A stretch of DNA of 64,000 nt, from NCBI GenBank assembly GCA_027488835.1, contig JAIYAW010000001.1, forward strand, positions 172,254 to 236,253, given 5' to 3'. Positions 39,616 through 48,426 of this stretch are shown piece after piece (position 1 is the first letter of the stretch; the number at the start of each line of letters is the position of its first letter). The notes below the pieces were generated by a model. That model was not told the DNA's origin. It made no database searches and saw only the letters and a program-made list of their open reading frames with translations. The DNA is from Bacteroidota bacterium (GTDB lineage: Bacteria; Bacteroidota; Bacteroidia; NS11-12g; UBA955). The position numbers were made by a program, and so were the translations under genes.

Positions 39616-41157
39616 ATGGACGTAATTGTATTTATCCTAGCTGGACTAATCGGTGGATTAGGGCTTGGGTACATTGTTTTTATCGCAGCGCGAAAAGGAC
39701 AATTAGAAAAGGAGAAATCTAAAGTATTGGAAGAAGCTCGCAATCAAGGCGAGACACTTAAAAAGGATCGTATTTTTGAAGCCAAAGAGAAATACATGCA
39801 GCTTCGCTCTGAATACGAGCAAGAAACCAACAAACGCAATCAAGAAATTCAACAATCTGAAAACAGAATTCGTCAAAAAGAGCAATCTTTAGATGACAAA
39901 CTTAAAAACTTCAAATCTCGTGAAGACGAAGTTGCTTCCAAAAGTCAGCGTTTAGATTCTCAAATAGAGTCTTACAAGACAAAAGAGAAGGAAGTTCAAA
40001 GCTTGCGTGATCAACAGCTTGCACAGTTAGAAAAAGTTGCAGGTTTATCTGCTGATGCTGCAAAAGAGCAAATGTTTGAAAACATCAAAGCAAAAACCTA
40101 CAATGAAGGAATGATTTTGGCGAAAAACATTGTTGATGAAGCGAAATTGGGTGCAACACGTGAAGCAAAACGTATTGTTTTGCAAACCATTCAACGTACC
40201 GCTGCTGAATTGGCAATTGACAATACAGTAACTGCTTTCCCTCTAGAATCTGACGATGTTAAGGGAAGAATCATTGGTAGAGAAGGTAGAAATATCAAAG
40301 CATTTGAAGCGGCTACTGGAGTGGAAATTTTAATTGATGATACCCCAGAAACAATTGTATTGAGTTGTTATGACCCAATTCGCCGTGAAATTGCACGTGT
40401 TTCGTTAGAGCGTTTGATCAAAGATGGTAGAATTCATCCAGCCCGTATTGAAGAGGTTGTTGAAAAAACCAAAAAACAAATTGAAGAGGAAGTAGTTGAA
40501 TGGGGAGAGAGAACTGTAGTTGATTTAGGAATTACAGGTTTACATCCAGAACTGATTCGTTATGTAGGTCGTATGAGATTTAGAAGTTCTTATGGCCAAA
40601 ACTTATTGAAGCATAGTCGCGAAGTTGCTCGTTTGTGTGCAACTATGGCTGCCGAAATGGGATTGAATGTAAAACTAGCAAAACGCGCTGGTTTGTTGCA
40701 TGACATTGGAAAATGCCCTGATAACGATGAAGAAACTCCTCACGCATTATTAGGATTGAAATTGTGTGAAAAATATGGCGAACATCCAGAAGTTTGTAAT
40801 GCAGTTGGTGCCCATCACGATGAGATTGAAATGACAAGCTTATTAAGCCCAATCGTTCAAGCTTGTGATGCCATTAGCGGTTCTCGTCCTGGTGCACGTC
40901 GTGGAGATGAGCAATATGTTGAACGTATCAAGGAAATGGAAAATATGGCGTTGAGCTATCCAGGTGTTGAAAAAGCATATGCTATTCAAGCGGGTCGTGA
41001 ACTTCGTATTATCATGGGTGCTGAAAAAACCACCGATGACCAAGCTGATACTTTGGCATTTGAATTATCAACCCGCATTATGACGGAAATGCGTTACCCT
41101 GGTCAAGTAAAAATTACTGTGATCAGAGAAAAGCGCGCTGTTGGTGTAGCAAAATAA
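39616..41157 (+). CDS. rny: Ribonuclease Y
   Basis: RNase Y is a membrane-anchored endoribonuclease that starts mRNA decay. The 513-residue product has one N-terminal membrane helix ([21 protein letters not shown]). A long Lys/Glu/Gln coiled coil (about residues 25-150), a KH domain ([21 protein letters not shown]) and an HD domain with LLHDIGK and AHHDEIE follow. All catalytic HD residues are visible. Start ATG 39616 has a Shine-Dalgarno site. The gene is followed by a strong terminator and then rsmI. Confidence 0.96.
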   Translation: MDVIVFILAGLIGGLGLGYIVFIAARKGQLEKEKSKVLEEARNQGETLKKDRIFEAKEKYMQLRSEYEQETNKRNQEIQQSENRIRQKEQSLDDKLKNFKSREDEVASKSQRLDSQIESYKTKEKEVQSLRDQQLAQLEKVAGLSADAAKEQMFENIKAKTYNEGMILAKNIVDEAKLGATREAKRIVLQTIQRTAAELAIDNTVTAFPLESDDVKGRIIGREGRNIKAFEAATGVEILIDDTPETIVLSCYDPIRREIARVSLERLIKDGRIHPARIEEVVEKTKKQIEEEVVEWGERTVVDLGITGLHPELIRYVGRMRFRSSYGQNLLKHSREVARLCATMAAEMGLNVKLAKRAGLLHDIGKCPDNDEETPHALLGLKLCEKYGEHPEVCNAVGAHHDEIEMTSLLSPIVQACDAISGSRPGARRGDEQYVERIKEMENMALSYPGVEKAYAIQAGRELRIIMGAEKTTDDQADTLAFELSTRIMTEMRYPGQVKITVIREKRAVGVAK

Positions 41158-41190
41158 AAATGAATCGGACTTTGTCCTAAATGAAATACC

Positions 41191-41227
41191 AAATGCAAAA
41201 ACCAGAGTTTCTCTGGTTTTTGCATTT
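41191..41227 (+). terminator. Long perfect hairpin terminator after rny
   Basis: A perfect 17-bp stem (AAATGCAAAAACCAGAG with its complement) has a TTT loop at 41208-41210. The T-rich 3' arm acts as the T tract. The hairpin lies 33 bp after the rny stop and ends 15 bp before the rsmI start. Confidence 0.75.
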
Positions 41228-41242
41228 AAAAGAAATAAAAAT

Positions 41243-41950
41243 ATGTCTGGAAAACTTTATTTGGTTCCAACGCCCATTGGCAACCTTGGCGATATGACTT
41301 ATCGCGCTGTGGCAGTGCTAAAAACCGTTGACAAAATTCTCGCTGAAGACACGCGAACTACTAAGGTTTTGTTAAATCATTATGAAATTTCAACAACATT
41401 AGAGAGTTTTCACCAGCACAATGAACATCAAAAACTCAATTATTTAATTGGCGAATTAAAGCAGGGTAAAATGCTTGCACAGGTTTCTGATGCGGGTACT
41501 CCTGGTATTTCTGATCCTGGGTTTTTGCTTACTAGAATGGCTTTGCAAGAAGGCATTTCGGTTGAAGTTTTACCTGGTGCTACTGCTTTTGTTCCTGCAT
41601 TATTAAAGAGTGGATTTCCACTTCATAGTTTTTGTTTTGAGGGATTTTTACCCCATAAAAAAGGACGTCAAACCAAGATGAAACAATGGGCTGCAGACGA
41701 TCACACCATTGTGTTTTATGAAAGTCCCCACAAAATATTAAAAACTTTAAAACAGCTTGCAGAGTTTTGTTCACCGCATAGAAAGGTGAGTGTTTCAAGA
41801 GAAATTACCAAGAAATTTGAAGAAACTGTTACCGGAACGTTACCCTTTGTAATTGAACACTTTACTACCCATAATCCGAAAGGAGAATTTGTTGTAGTTT
41901 TGGAGGGAAGTGCTTATGAAACTGAAGAAGTAGAAGAGGTTTCGGAATAA
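41243..41950 (+). CDS. rsmI: 16S rRNA (cytidine(1402)-2'-O)-methyltransferase
   Basis: RsmI methylates the ribose of C1402 in the ribosomal P site. The 235-residue protein has the family start GKLYLVPTPIGNLGDMTYRA, then LAEDTRTTKVLLNHY, the SAM-binding loop SDAGTPGISDPG, and VLPGATAFVPALLKSG, all of the SAM tetrapyrrole-methylase fold. It is slightly shorter than E. coli RsmI because the C-terminal domain is reduced. lnt follows after 22 bp. Confidence 0.95.
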   Translation: MSGKLYLVPTPIGNLGDMTYRAVAVLKTVDKILAEDTRTTKVLLNHYEISTTLESFHQHNEHQKLNYLIGELKQGKMLAQVSDAGTPGISDPGFLLTRMALQEGISVEVLPGATAFVPALLKSGFPLHSFCFEGFLPHKKGRQTKMKQWAADDHTIVFYESPHKILKTLKQLAEFCSPHRKVSVSREITKKFEETVTGTLPFVIEHFTTHNPKGEFVVVLEGSAYETEEVEEVSE

Positions 41951-41972
41951 GTGCAAAAAATTTATTGAAATT

Positions 41973-43661
41973 ATGTTGCAGAAATTGCAAAATATAACAT
42001 TCAAAAAAGCACCAACATGGTTTTGGATTTGCCTTCCATCTTTGTTGTTTTATTTGGCTTGGGAGCCGAATGGAATTGCGCCAATCTTGTTTATTGCCTT
42101 TTTGCCATTGATTGTATTGGCAAACCGTTTTGCGTTAGAAAAAAGATTTAGATATTACGGTGCAATTTTTTTAGCGCTTTTGGGTTGGAACATCACAACC
42201 ACATGGTGGGTTTATTATGCTTCCGATGTGGGTGCAATTTTTATGCTGCTTTTGAATGCACTGTTTATGTGTGTTCCTTTTATTTTTTATCGGATTGCTC
42301 TAAAACGGAATTTTGGCAAATGGGCATTTTCAGTTTTTGCAATTGCTTGGATTTTATATGAATACGGACATCACCGTTGGGATTTAAGTTGGCCGTGGTT
42401 GTGCTTGGGGAATGGATTTTCGGGTTGGACGGGTTTTATTCAATGGTATGAGTGGACAGGAACTCTTGGAGGAACTGCGTTGGTGCTTTGGATTAATTAT
42501 TTGTTTTTTGAGGGATTTTCTATCCTCTCAAATGATCAAAACAATGATAAAAGAAATGGAGTATTTTCCGGTAAGTTTCGAAAATTTTATTGGATACTCA
42601 TTGTTTTTGGTGCTTTATATGGATTGTCGTTTTATTTAAAATCTCAAATCAATATCACTGATGGGAAGAAAATAAATGTGGCAGTCTTGCAGCCGAGTTA
42701 CGACCCTTGGAATGAGAAGTTTAACCGTCCCTCATTACAAATGGAAGAAGAGATGATTAAACTTTCTGCGTCAGTAATTGATTCAAGTACGGATTGGCTT
42801 TTGTGGCCGGAAACTTCTTTGGTTGACAATATCAATTTAAATTTGCCTGAGCGCGATGGTCAAGTAGAAATGCTCAACGGACTTTATCGAAGATTGAAAA
42901 GTGGCGGTGATTTGGGAATAGTTTTTGGATCAGACAAAAGCATGTACCGTTGGAATTCCAAGCTTCAAATTTTGACTGGAGCGAGCACAATTCGTTATTT
43001 CAATTCAGTTGAAAAGCCAACTTCTGTTGCGCGTAAATCTCAATATGATCAAAATTTATGGTACGAAGTATTTAATGATGCGATGTATTTAGATAGTTCC
43101 TTACTTCCTAAATTTTACCACAAATCGAAATTGGTTCCGGGAACGGAGCAAATGCCTTTTCTTCACTATTTTCCATTTCTAGAGGAATTGGCGTTGGGTT
43201 TAGATGAGAATAGTGCAACTGGAAGTTTGGGAAAGAATGACAGTGCCGAGGTTTTTGGTAGAGGGGAAGGGAAAGTAGCACCCGTAATTTGCTATGAGAG
43301 TATTTATGGTGATTATGTTCGTGATTACATAAACAAAGGCGCTGGTTGGATTGGAATTGTAACGAACGATGGATGGTGGAGGAAAACGGCTGGGTATCAA
43401 CAGCATTTCTCATTTTCCAAATTAAGGGCCATAGAAATGCGTAAATGGATTGCACGCAGTGCAAATACTGGAACAAGTGCATTTATAGATCCGGTAGGCA
43501 ATAGTTATCAAAATACAGAATGGTTTGATAAAGTATGCATCAAACAGAGTATTTATTCGAATCAACATAAAACCATTTATTCCGCAATTGGTGATATTGG
43601 TGTAATGGCGATTTTGTTTTTAGGAATGATTTTGGGTACCTATTTCAAAAGAAACAATTAA
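41973..43661 (+). CDS. lnt: Apolipoprotein N-acyltransferase
   Basis: Lnt adds the third acyl chain to the N-terminal Cys of lipoproteins in the inner membrane. The 562-residue protein has N-terminal membrane helices (to about residue 215) and then a nitrilase-like periplasmic domain. The catalytic triad is Glu280 (LWPETS), Lys384 (HKSKLVPGTE) and Cys440 (APVICYES). One C-terminal helix follows. This fits the many lipoproteins encoded nearby. The domain is longer than in E. coli between Lys384 and Cys440, with a Ser/Gly-rich insertion. The 3' end overlaps the convergent galE by 4 bp. Confidence 0.94.
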   Translation: MLQKLQNITFKKAPTWFWICLPSLLFYLAWEPNGIAPILFIAFLPLIVLANRFALEKRFRYYGAIFLALLGWNITTTWWVYYASDVGAIFMLLLNALFMCVPFIFYRIALKRNFGKWAFSVFAIAWILYEYGHHRWDLSWPWLCLGNGFSGWTGFIQWYEWTGTLGGTALVLWINYLFFEGFSILSNDQNNDKRNGVFSGKFRKFYWILIVFGALYGLSFYLKSQINITDGKKINVAVLQPSYDPWNEKFNRPSLQMEEEMIKLSASVIDSSTDWLLWPETSLVDNINLNLPERDGQVEMLNGLYRRLKSGGDLGIVFGSDKSMYRWNSKLQILTGASTIRYFNSVEKPTSVARKSQYDQNLWYEVFNDAMYLDSSLLPKFYHKSKLVPGTEQMPFLHYFPFLEELALGLDENSATGSLGKNDSAEVFGRGEGKVAPVICYESIYGDYVRDYINKGAGWIGIVTNDGWWRKTAGYQQHFSFSKLRAIEMRKWIARSANTGTSAFIDPVGNSYQNTEWFDKVCIKQSIYSNQHKTIYSAIGDIGVMAILFLGMILGTYFKRNN

Positions 43662-44671
43662 TTTTTTTGAAGTTTTAATTGCCAATTCCAAGAGTCGCGC
43701 ATCATTTCATCAAGGCCACGTTTTGCTGTCCATCCCAATACATTATTTACCTTCGTTGTATCGGCCCATACCTTTACAACATCACCCGCGCGGCGAGGTC
43801 CTATTTTATGAGGGACTTGGATGTTGTTTTCTTTTTCGAAGGATTGAATTACTTCTAAAACTGAGAACCCATTGCCAGTGCCGATATTGAACAATTCAAA
43901 ATTCTCTTCTTGTTTATTTTGAACCAATCGTTCAACTGCTTTTACGTGTGCTTCTGCCAAATCCATTACATGGATATAGTCGCGAATACAAGTTCCGTCG
44001 GGGGTATCGTAATCGTTGCCAAAAACTGTTAATTCGTTTCTCAGACCAGCAACAGTTTGTGTTAGGTAAGGGATAAGGTTATTGGGAATTCCCAAGGGTA
44101 ATTCCCCTAATGCGGCAGTTGGATGTGCACCAATTGGATTAAAATAGCGTAGACATTGGGTTTTGCACCACGAAGCATTGTCTTTCAAAATAATTTCACC
44201 CATTTGCTTTGTAGCGCCATAAGGTGATTGCGCAGGTTTTGTAGGCGTTGTTTCTAAAACTGGAACTTGATCGGGCTCACCGTAAACAGTACAACTACTT
44301 GAAAATACCAAGTTTGAAATGCCTTGTGCTTTCATTACTTCAAGAACTGAAATTAAACCGACTACGTTGTTTTCATAATACATGAGTGGTTTTTCAACAC
44401 TTTCGCCTACGGCTTTAAATGCAGCAAAATGAATAATAGCCTCAGGTTTATGGTCAATGATCAATTGTGAAAGCACTTCTGTATCGTTCACGTTGGCATT
44501 TACAAATGTTGGTTCAAATCCAATTAATGATTTTATGCCACCCATTGCACTCATTTGAGAGTTGCTCAGGTTGTCGATAATAATTGGTTCAAATCCTGCT
44601 TCGTGTAAACAAACAACAGTATGTGAGCCAATAAAACCAAGGCCGCCTGTAACTAATATCTTTTTTTTCAT
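43658..44671 (-). CDS. galE: UDP-glucose 4-epimerase
   Basis: GalE interconverts UDP-glucose and UDP-galactose. The 337-residue product has the NAD motif [44 protein letters not shown] with the catalytic Ser, and SPYGATK with Tyr-x3-Lys. [10 protein letters not shown] and [18 protein letters not shown] blocks follow, matching GalE rather than other SDRs. ATG 44671 starts [10 protein letters not shown]; the open frame further upstream belongs to the overlapping acetyltransferase. The start overlaps that gene's stop (ATGA). Together they probably supply and modify sugars for surface glycan. Confidence 0.94.
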   Translation of the reverse strand: MKKKILVTGGLGFIGSHTVVCLHEAGFEPIIIDNLSNSQMSAMGGIKSLIGFEPTFVNANVNDTEVLSQLIIDHKPEAIIHFAAFKAVGESVEKPLMYYENNVVGLISVLEVMKAQGISNLVFSSSCTVYGEPDQVPVLETTPTKPAQSPYGATKQMGEIILKDNASWCKTQCLRYFNPIGAHPTAALGELPLGIPNNLIPYLTQTVAGLRNELTVFGNDYDTPDGTCIRDYIHVMDLAEAHVKAVERLVQNKQEENFELFNIGTGNGFSVLEVIQSFEKENNIQVPHKIGPRRAGDVVKVWADTTKVNNVLGWTAKRGLDEMMRDSWNWQLKLQKN

Positions 44672-45249
44672 TCTAAAACTATTGAGACTATATTGTTCAC
44701 TAATTTGTATTTTTCTTGTGTTGCAGTGCAAATGGCAAATCCATTGTTATTGAATGTTAATTTTTCGCCATGTTTGCTCATCCAGCCTATGTGTTTTGCA
44801 GGAACTCCAACTACCATGGCAAAATTTGGGACATCCTTGGTAACTACAGAGCCGGCACCTATGAATGCATATTCACCTAGCGTTGTGCCGCATACTATGG
44901 TTGCATTGGCGCCAATTGAACATCCTTTTTTTACCAGGGTATTTTTGAATTCTGTTTTGCGTTCAACGAATGCGCGTGGATTCATCACATTTGTAAAAAC
45001 CATACTTGGTCCCAAGAAGCAATCATCTTCAATGATTACATTGGCATATACGCTTACGTTGTTTTGTATTTTAACACCATTGCCTATGGTTACGTTTTTG
45101 TCGACATAAACATTTTGTCCAATATTGCAATTTTGACCAATCTGGGCTGTACCCATGACATGGGTAAAGTGCCAAATTTTTGTATCAATACCAATTTGTG
45201 CTCCTTGATCTATGATTGCCGTTTCGTGAACAAAATAGTCGTTAGACAT
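44668..45249 (-). CDS. Left-handed beta-helix N-acetyltransferase (WbpD/WlbB-like)
   Basis: This hexapeptide-repeat acyltransferase of 193 residues is built of repeats such as [21 protein letters not shown] and [14 protein letters not shown]. The segment [19 protein letters not shown] is typical of WbpD/WlbB enzymes, which acetylate UDP-3-amino-GlcNAc uronate in surface polysaccharide synthesis. [19 protein letters not shown] then matches the acetyl-CoA end. No WbpE/WbpB partners are in view. It is upstream of and overlaps galE by 4 bp. A TACCTTCG box lies 4 nt before its ATG. Confidence 0.88.
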   Translation of the reverse strand: MSNDYFVHETAIIDQGAQIGIDTKIWHFTHVMGTAQIGQNCNIGQNVYVDKNVTIGNGVKIQNNVSVYANVIIEDDCFLGPSMVFTNVMNPRAFVERKTEFKNTLVKKGCSIGANATIVCGTTLGEYAFIGAGSVVTKDVPNFAMVVGVPAKHIGWMSKHGEKLTFNNNGFAICTATQEKYKLVNNIVSIVLE

Positions 45250-45253
45250 ATTG

Positions 45254-45261
45254 CGAAGGTA
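45254..45261 (-). promoter_or_regulatory. -7-like promoter box of the acetyltransferase gene (TACCTTCG)
   Basis: On the minus strand TACCTTCG lies 4 nt before the ATG at 45249. It deviates from TAnnTTTG by one base (TTCG), as do the boxes before folK, the ATP-grasp gene and the 51-residue gene. Confidence 0.4.
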
Positions 45262-45343
45262 ATAAAATATAGGGTATGATAAATTTTGAATTGATTAAAC
45301 TCAGAAATAATTTATAAATGGAAATGTAGTGTGGGTATAAATT

Positions 45344-45373
45344 AAAAAAGGCTGCCCTTAGGCAGCCTTTTTT
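45344..45373. terminator. Bidirectional terminator after the OmpA-family gene
   Basis: AAAAAAGGCTGCC pairs perfectly with GGCAGCCTTTTTT around a CTTA loop. It lies 17 bp past the OmpA-family stop, between that gene and the acetyltransferase promoter. The A and T ends allow use on both strands. Confidence 0.85.
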
Positions 45374-45389
45374 GGAATATGCTTGTAAA

Positions 45390-46958
45390 TTAATATGTTA
45401 AAATAAAGTCAACACGACGGTTAGCCTCTTTGCCTTTTGGTGTTGCGTTATCTGCAATAGGCATTTCAGAACCATAGCCAATTGATTTCAATTTGCTATC
45501 GCTAATACCTTTAGAAACAAAATAAGCTTTCACTGCTTCAGCGCGGTTTTTGCTCAAAGTTTTGTTTGCAACTGCATCACCAACATTGTCGGTATGACCT
45601 TGAATTTCAATATTCGCACCTGGATACTCGTTCAAAATTTTCACGATTTCATCTAAGCTTTTGTTAGAAGTTGCTATGATAACAGCTTTGTTTGTTTCAA
45701 ACAAAATACCTTTTGCATAACCTTTAATTTTAGCTTTAACTTCATCCTTGATTTCTGGGCAACCATTGTTAGAAACTGGACCAGCAGCGTTAGGACATTT
45801 GTCATTTTTATCAGCGGTACCATCACCGTCGGAGTCTGGACAACCGTTAAGTTCTTTCGAACCTTTATCATTCGGGCAACCATCAACGTTGTCGGCAATG
45901 CCGTCTCCGTCTGTATCAGGGCAACCGTTAAATTCTGGTGTACCTTTAACATTCGGGCAAACGTCTAATTTGTTTTCGATACCATCACCATCAGAATCAG
46001 GGCAACCGTTTAGTTCTTTGGTTCCTTTTTCTTCAGCACATTTGTCATCAGCATCTAAGATACCGTCACCATCTGTATCGGCAGGGCAACCTAAGCTATC
46101 TACATATTTGCGGTATTTAGCTTCAGTACCTTTACAACGGTCGTACTTATCTGGAACACCGTCTTCATCAGTATCTTTCATGCGTTTTGGTCCACGACCG
46201 CTTCCGCCTGCACCTTCATTAAGTGCAAATGCAACGCCGATGTTGTTATAACCCCAAGCATCATTACTTCTGTATAGTTTATTTACAAGAGGTTTATCGG
46301 GATTAGGGTCGGCATCGTTTGAGCCATCCCAACGATCGTTGAAAGTATAAGTTAAAACATATGACCAGCTTAATGCAATTTTTTCAGTTAAACTATATTT
46401 AAAACCTAAACCACCTTGAAATTGAGCTCCAATATCTTGAATTGTATTTTCAATTGGATGAGATACACCCCATTGGTCGATACGTGTTGCAGCTACGTAA
46501 GGATTAGGTCCCCATTTGATTGTAGAATGTACATAGTAAGCTCCAATTGCACCATATAAATAAGGAGCAAATTTAGAATCTTCAGAGAGAATAACACCGT
46601 TATTAAATTTGTAACGCACACCGAAAGACAAGTCAGCAGTGTTTGCTTTAAAACTTTTCCAAATAATGTCTTTCTCTTTTACAAAACTGTCAAAGCTTCT
46701 GCAAAAACCTACGTCACCGGCAGAAATATTTGCTACACCATCAAATGAAGGGCTAATACCATAGGTAAAAGTTGCACCTCCACCTTGATAAATAGGTTTG
46801 GTTGAGAAAAATAGGCTAGTACCCATGTCTCCAAGGTATTCTCTGTAACCCCCATTAACCTCAACACCCATAGAACCTTGGCCTTGAGCGGATAGGTTTC
46901 CTACAAATAAAGAGATAATTGCAGGTAAAAAAATTGATTTTAAGTAGTTTTTATGCAT
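45390..46958 (-). CDS. OmpA family protein with thrombospondin type 3 repeats
   Basis: This outer-membrane protein of 522 residues ties the membrane to peptidoglycan. A signal peptide begins at MHKNYLK (ATG 46958) and ends near SAQG; an in-frame ATG at 46994 is less likely. An eight-strand-like N-terminal barrel region follows (about residues 25-260). Five calcium-binding TSP3 repeats come next (DTDEDGVPD, DTDGDGILD, DSDGDGIEN, DTDGDGIAD, DSDGDGTAD, each followed by a Cys). The C-terminal OmpA domain has IQGHTDNVGD and KNRAEAVKAYF, and ends in NRRVDFILTY. It stands alone with its own terminator and a -7 box 33 nt upstream. Confidence 0.93.
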   Translation of the reverse strand: MHKNYLKSIFLPAIISLFVGNLSAQGQGSMGVEVNGGYREYLGDMGTSLFFSTKPIYQGGGATFTYGISPSFDGVANISAGDVGFCRSFDSFVKEKDIIWKSFKANTADLSFGVRYKFNNGVILSEDSKFAPYLYGAIGAYYVHSTIKWGPNPYVAATRIDQWGVSHPIENTIQDIGAQFQGGLGFKYSLTEKIALSWSYVLTYTFNDRWDGSNDADPNPDKPLVNKLYRSNDAWGYNNIGVAFALNEGAGGSGRGPKRMKDTDEDGVPDKYDRCKGTEAKYRKYVDSLGCPADTDGDGILDADDKCAEEKGTKELNGCPDSDGDGIENKLDVCPNVKGTPEFNGCPDTDGDGIADNVDGCPNDKGSKELNGCPDSDGDGTADKNDKCPNAAGPVSNNGCPEIKDEVKAKIKGYAKGILFETNKAVIIATSNKSLDEIVKILNEYPGANIEIQGHTDNVGDAVANKTLSKNRAEAVKAYFVSKGISDSKLKSIGYGSEMPIADNATPKGKEANRRVDFILTY

Positions 46959-46991
46959 ATTCTTGTTTACGTTAGTAAGTTTAGTAGTTGA

Positions 46992-46999
46992 CAAATATA
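46992..46999 (-). promoter_or_regulatory. -7 promoter box of the OmpA-family gene (TATATTTG)
   Basis: On the minus strand TATATTTG lies 33 nt before the ATG at 46958. This gene therefore has a normal leader, in contrast to many genes here whose boxes are within 8 nt of the start. Confidence 0.5.
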
Positions 47000-47128
47000 A
47001 GAAACTCTCAATTAAAAAAAAGTTTTTTGATAAATTTTACACATATACTTCACATTTTTTTTCAACAGAGGCAAAAAATGCAAATGTTATGTCATTCAAA
47101 CTAAAAAATAGATTAAATCAACTTTTCA

Positions 47129-47578
47129 TTAATTGTAGACTTGTAAAATATTTCCGTCTTTTTGAATCTTGTATTGCGCTAATCTCCCGGCAGCGGGTCC
47201 TTTGGTTGGAAAACCGGGAAAATTGTATTGGCTTTCGCAACATTTGTTAAAAGTATTGCCAATATATTCGCCGCATTTCATTTGGATATTCATGCTATCT
47301 ATCCATATTTTTGAACATGCTTTTGAAGGCTCATAGGCACAAGTTCTTTCAAAAGCGTACCACTGATCGTCATAGTCGTGAATTACAATGACTCCTTTTA
47401 TACCACCTTCAAAATATTGAAATTCACCAGGATTATTTAAATGCATGTATGAACTTAAGTTGAGGTCTATGAAAATACTTACCGGTCCGGTTTGAATGTT
47501 TTGAGTAACCGTTCTAGAATCGTTGCAAGAATAAAGTCCCCCAAAAACAAATAAGATGAAGATTGTAAATTTATTCAT
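47129..47578 (-). CDS. Rieske-fold lipoprotein lacking the usual His ligands
   Basis: The 149-residue product has a lipoprotein signal ending LYSC (Cys near residue 17). The body reads like a Rieske fold: IVIHDYDDQWYAFERTCAYEP, then CCESQYNFPG, then PTKGPAAGRLAQYKI, which corresponds to the usual GPA-x2-PLxxY end. In true Rieske proteins the cluster motifs are CxH and CxxH; here the first reads CAY and the second CCES, with no His. A [2Fe-2S] Rieske cluster is therefore unlikely, though five Cys remain in the fold. The start overlaps the dehydrogenase stop by 8 bp. Function is unknown. Confidence 0.75.
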   Translation of the reverse strand: MNKFTIFILFVFGGLYSCNDSRTVTQNIQTGPVSIFIDLNLSSYMHLNNPGEFQYFEGGIKGVIVIHDYDDQWYAFERTCAYEPSKACSKIWIDSMNIQMKCGEYIGNTFNKCCESQYNFPGFPTKGPAAGRLAQYKIQKDGNILQVYN

Positions 47579-48413
47579 AATTATAAAAACCTTTTCCAGA
47601 TTTTTTGCCGTGGTGTCCTGCATCCACTTTCTGTTTTTGTATTCTATTGGGTCTGAATTTCGGATCGTAATTGAATTGTTCAAACATAGAATTGGTAACC
47701 GAGTAATTTGTATCAACGCCAATTAAGTCCATCAACCTAAATGGCCCCATTTTGAATCCGGTAGACTCCATTAAATTATCGATTTCTGGAATGCTTGCAA
47801 CACCTTCTTCTGTAATTTTCAGCGCTTCAACATAAAAATGGCGTGCAACACGGTTCACAATGAAACCAGGAGCATCTTGAGCGTAAACCGTTGTTTTACC
47901 CAATGATATTGACCAATTAAAAGCTTTTTCTGCTACTTCATCACTTGTTGCTGCTCCTTTAATGACTTCAACCAATTTCATGATATGTGCAGGATTGAAG
48001 AAGTGTACACCAACCAATCTTTCTGGGTGGTTTAATCCGCTAGCAATTTGTGTAATTGGAATAGAAGATGTATTGGTTGCGAAAATTGATTCTGCAGAAT
48101 TTATGGTTTCTAAATGCTGAAACAGTTCTCTCTTAATTTGTAAATTTTCTAAAATTGCCTCAATAACGAAATCAGCAACTAGTTCATTTTTATTTTCGGT
48201 AATCGATAATAATTTTAAAGATTGTTCTTTCTTTTCGGGTGAAATTTTGCCTTTTTCTACAGAAATATTTAATTGCTTATGAATATAGTCAATCGCTTTA
48301 TCTAAAGCTTCTTTCTTTAAATCATAGATGATGGTTGGATAACCAGAAAGGATACTGCACATAGCAATGCCTGAACCCATTACCCCCGAACCAATAACAA
48401 TTACATTTTTCAT
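47571..48413 (-). CDS. 3-hydroxyacyl-CoA dehydrogenase
   Basis: This NAD-dependent enzyme of 280 residues oxidises 3-hydroxyacyl-CoA (or 3-hydroxybutyryl-CoA). The N-terminal Rossmann motif is GSGVMGSGIAMC. Catalytic residues lie in TNTSSIPITQIA and VGVHFFNPAHIMKLVEVI (His). The C-terminal domain has DAPGFIVNRV and KSGKGFYNYE. Length matches single-domain Hbd/PaaH proteins. A TAAATTTG box lies 5 nt before the ATG. It overlaps the Rieske-like gene by 8 bp, so the two are likely co-transcribed. A crotonase that could act in the same pathway is at 31.2 kb. Confidence 0.93.
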   Translation of the reverse strand: MKNVIVIGSGVMGSGIAMCSILSGYPTIIYDLKKEALDKAIDYIHKQLNISVEKGKISPEKKEQSLKLLSITENKNELVADFVIEAILENLQIKRELFQHLETINSAESIFATNTSSIPITQIASGLNHPERLVGVHFFNPAHIMKLVEVIKGAATSDEVAEKAFNWSISLGKTTVYAQDAPGFIVNRVARHFYVEALKITEEGVASIPEIDNLMESTGFKMGPFRLMDLIGVDTNYSVTNSMFEQFNYDPKFRPNRIQKQKVDAGHHGKKSGKGFYNYE

Positions 48414-48418
48414 TTATA

Positions 48419-48426
48419 CAAATTTA
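48419..48426 (-). promoter_or_regulatory. -7 promoter box of the hydroxyacyl-CoA dehydrogenase gene (TAAATTTG)
   Basis: On the minus strand TAAATTTG fits TAnnTTTG and ends 5 nt before the ATG at 48413. It overlaps the last codons of the EnvC-like gene. Confidence 0.5.

Noticed and set aside
45748..46251. 167-codon open frame antisense to the TSP3 repeats of the OmpA-family gene
   Set aside because: It is created by the repeated Asp/Gly/Pro codons of the calcium-binding repeats read in reverse; its Ser/Pro-rich repetitive product is an artefact.
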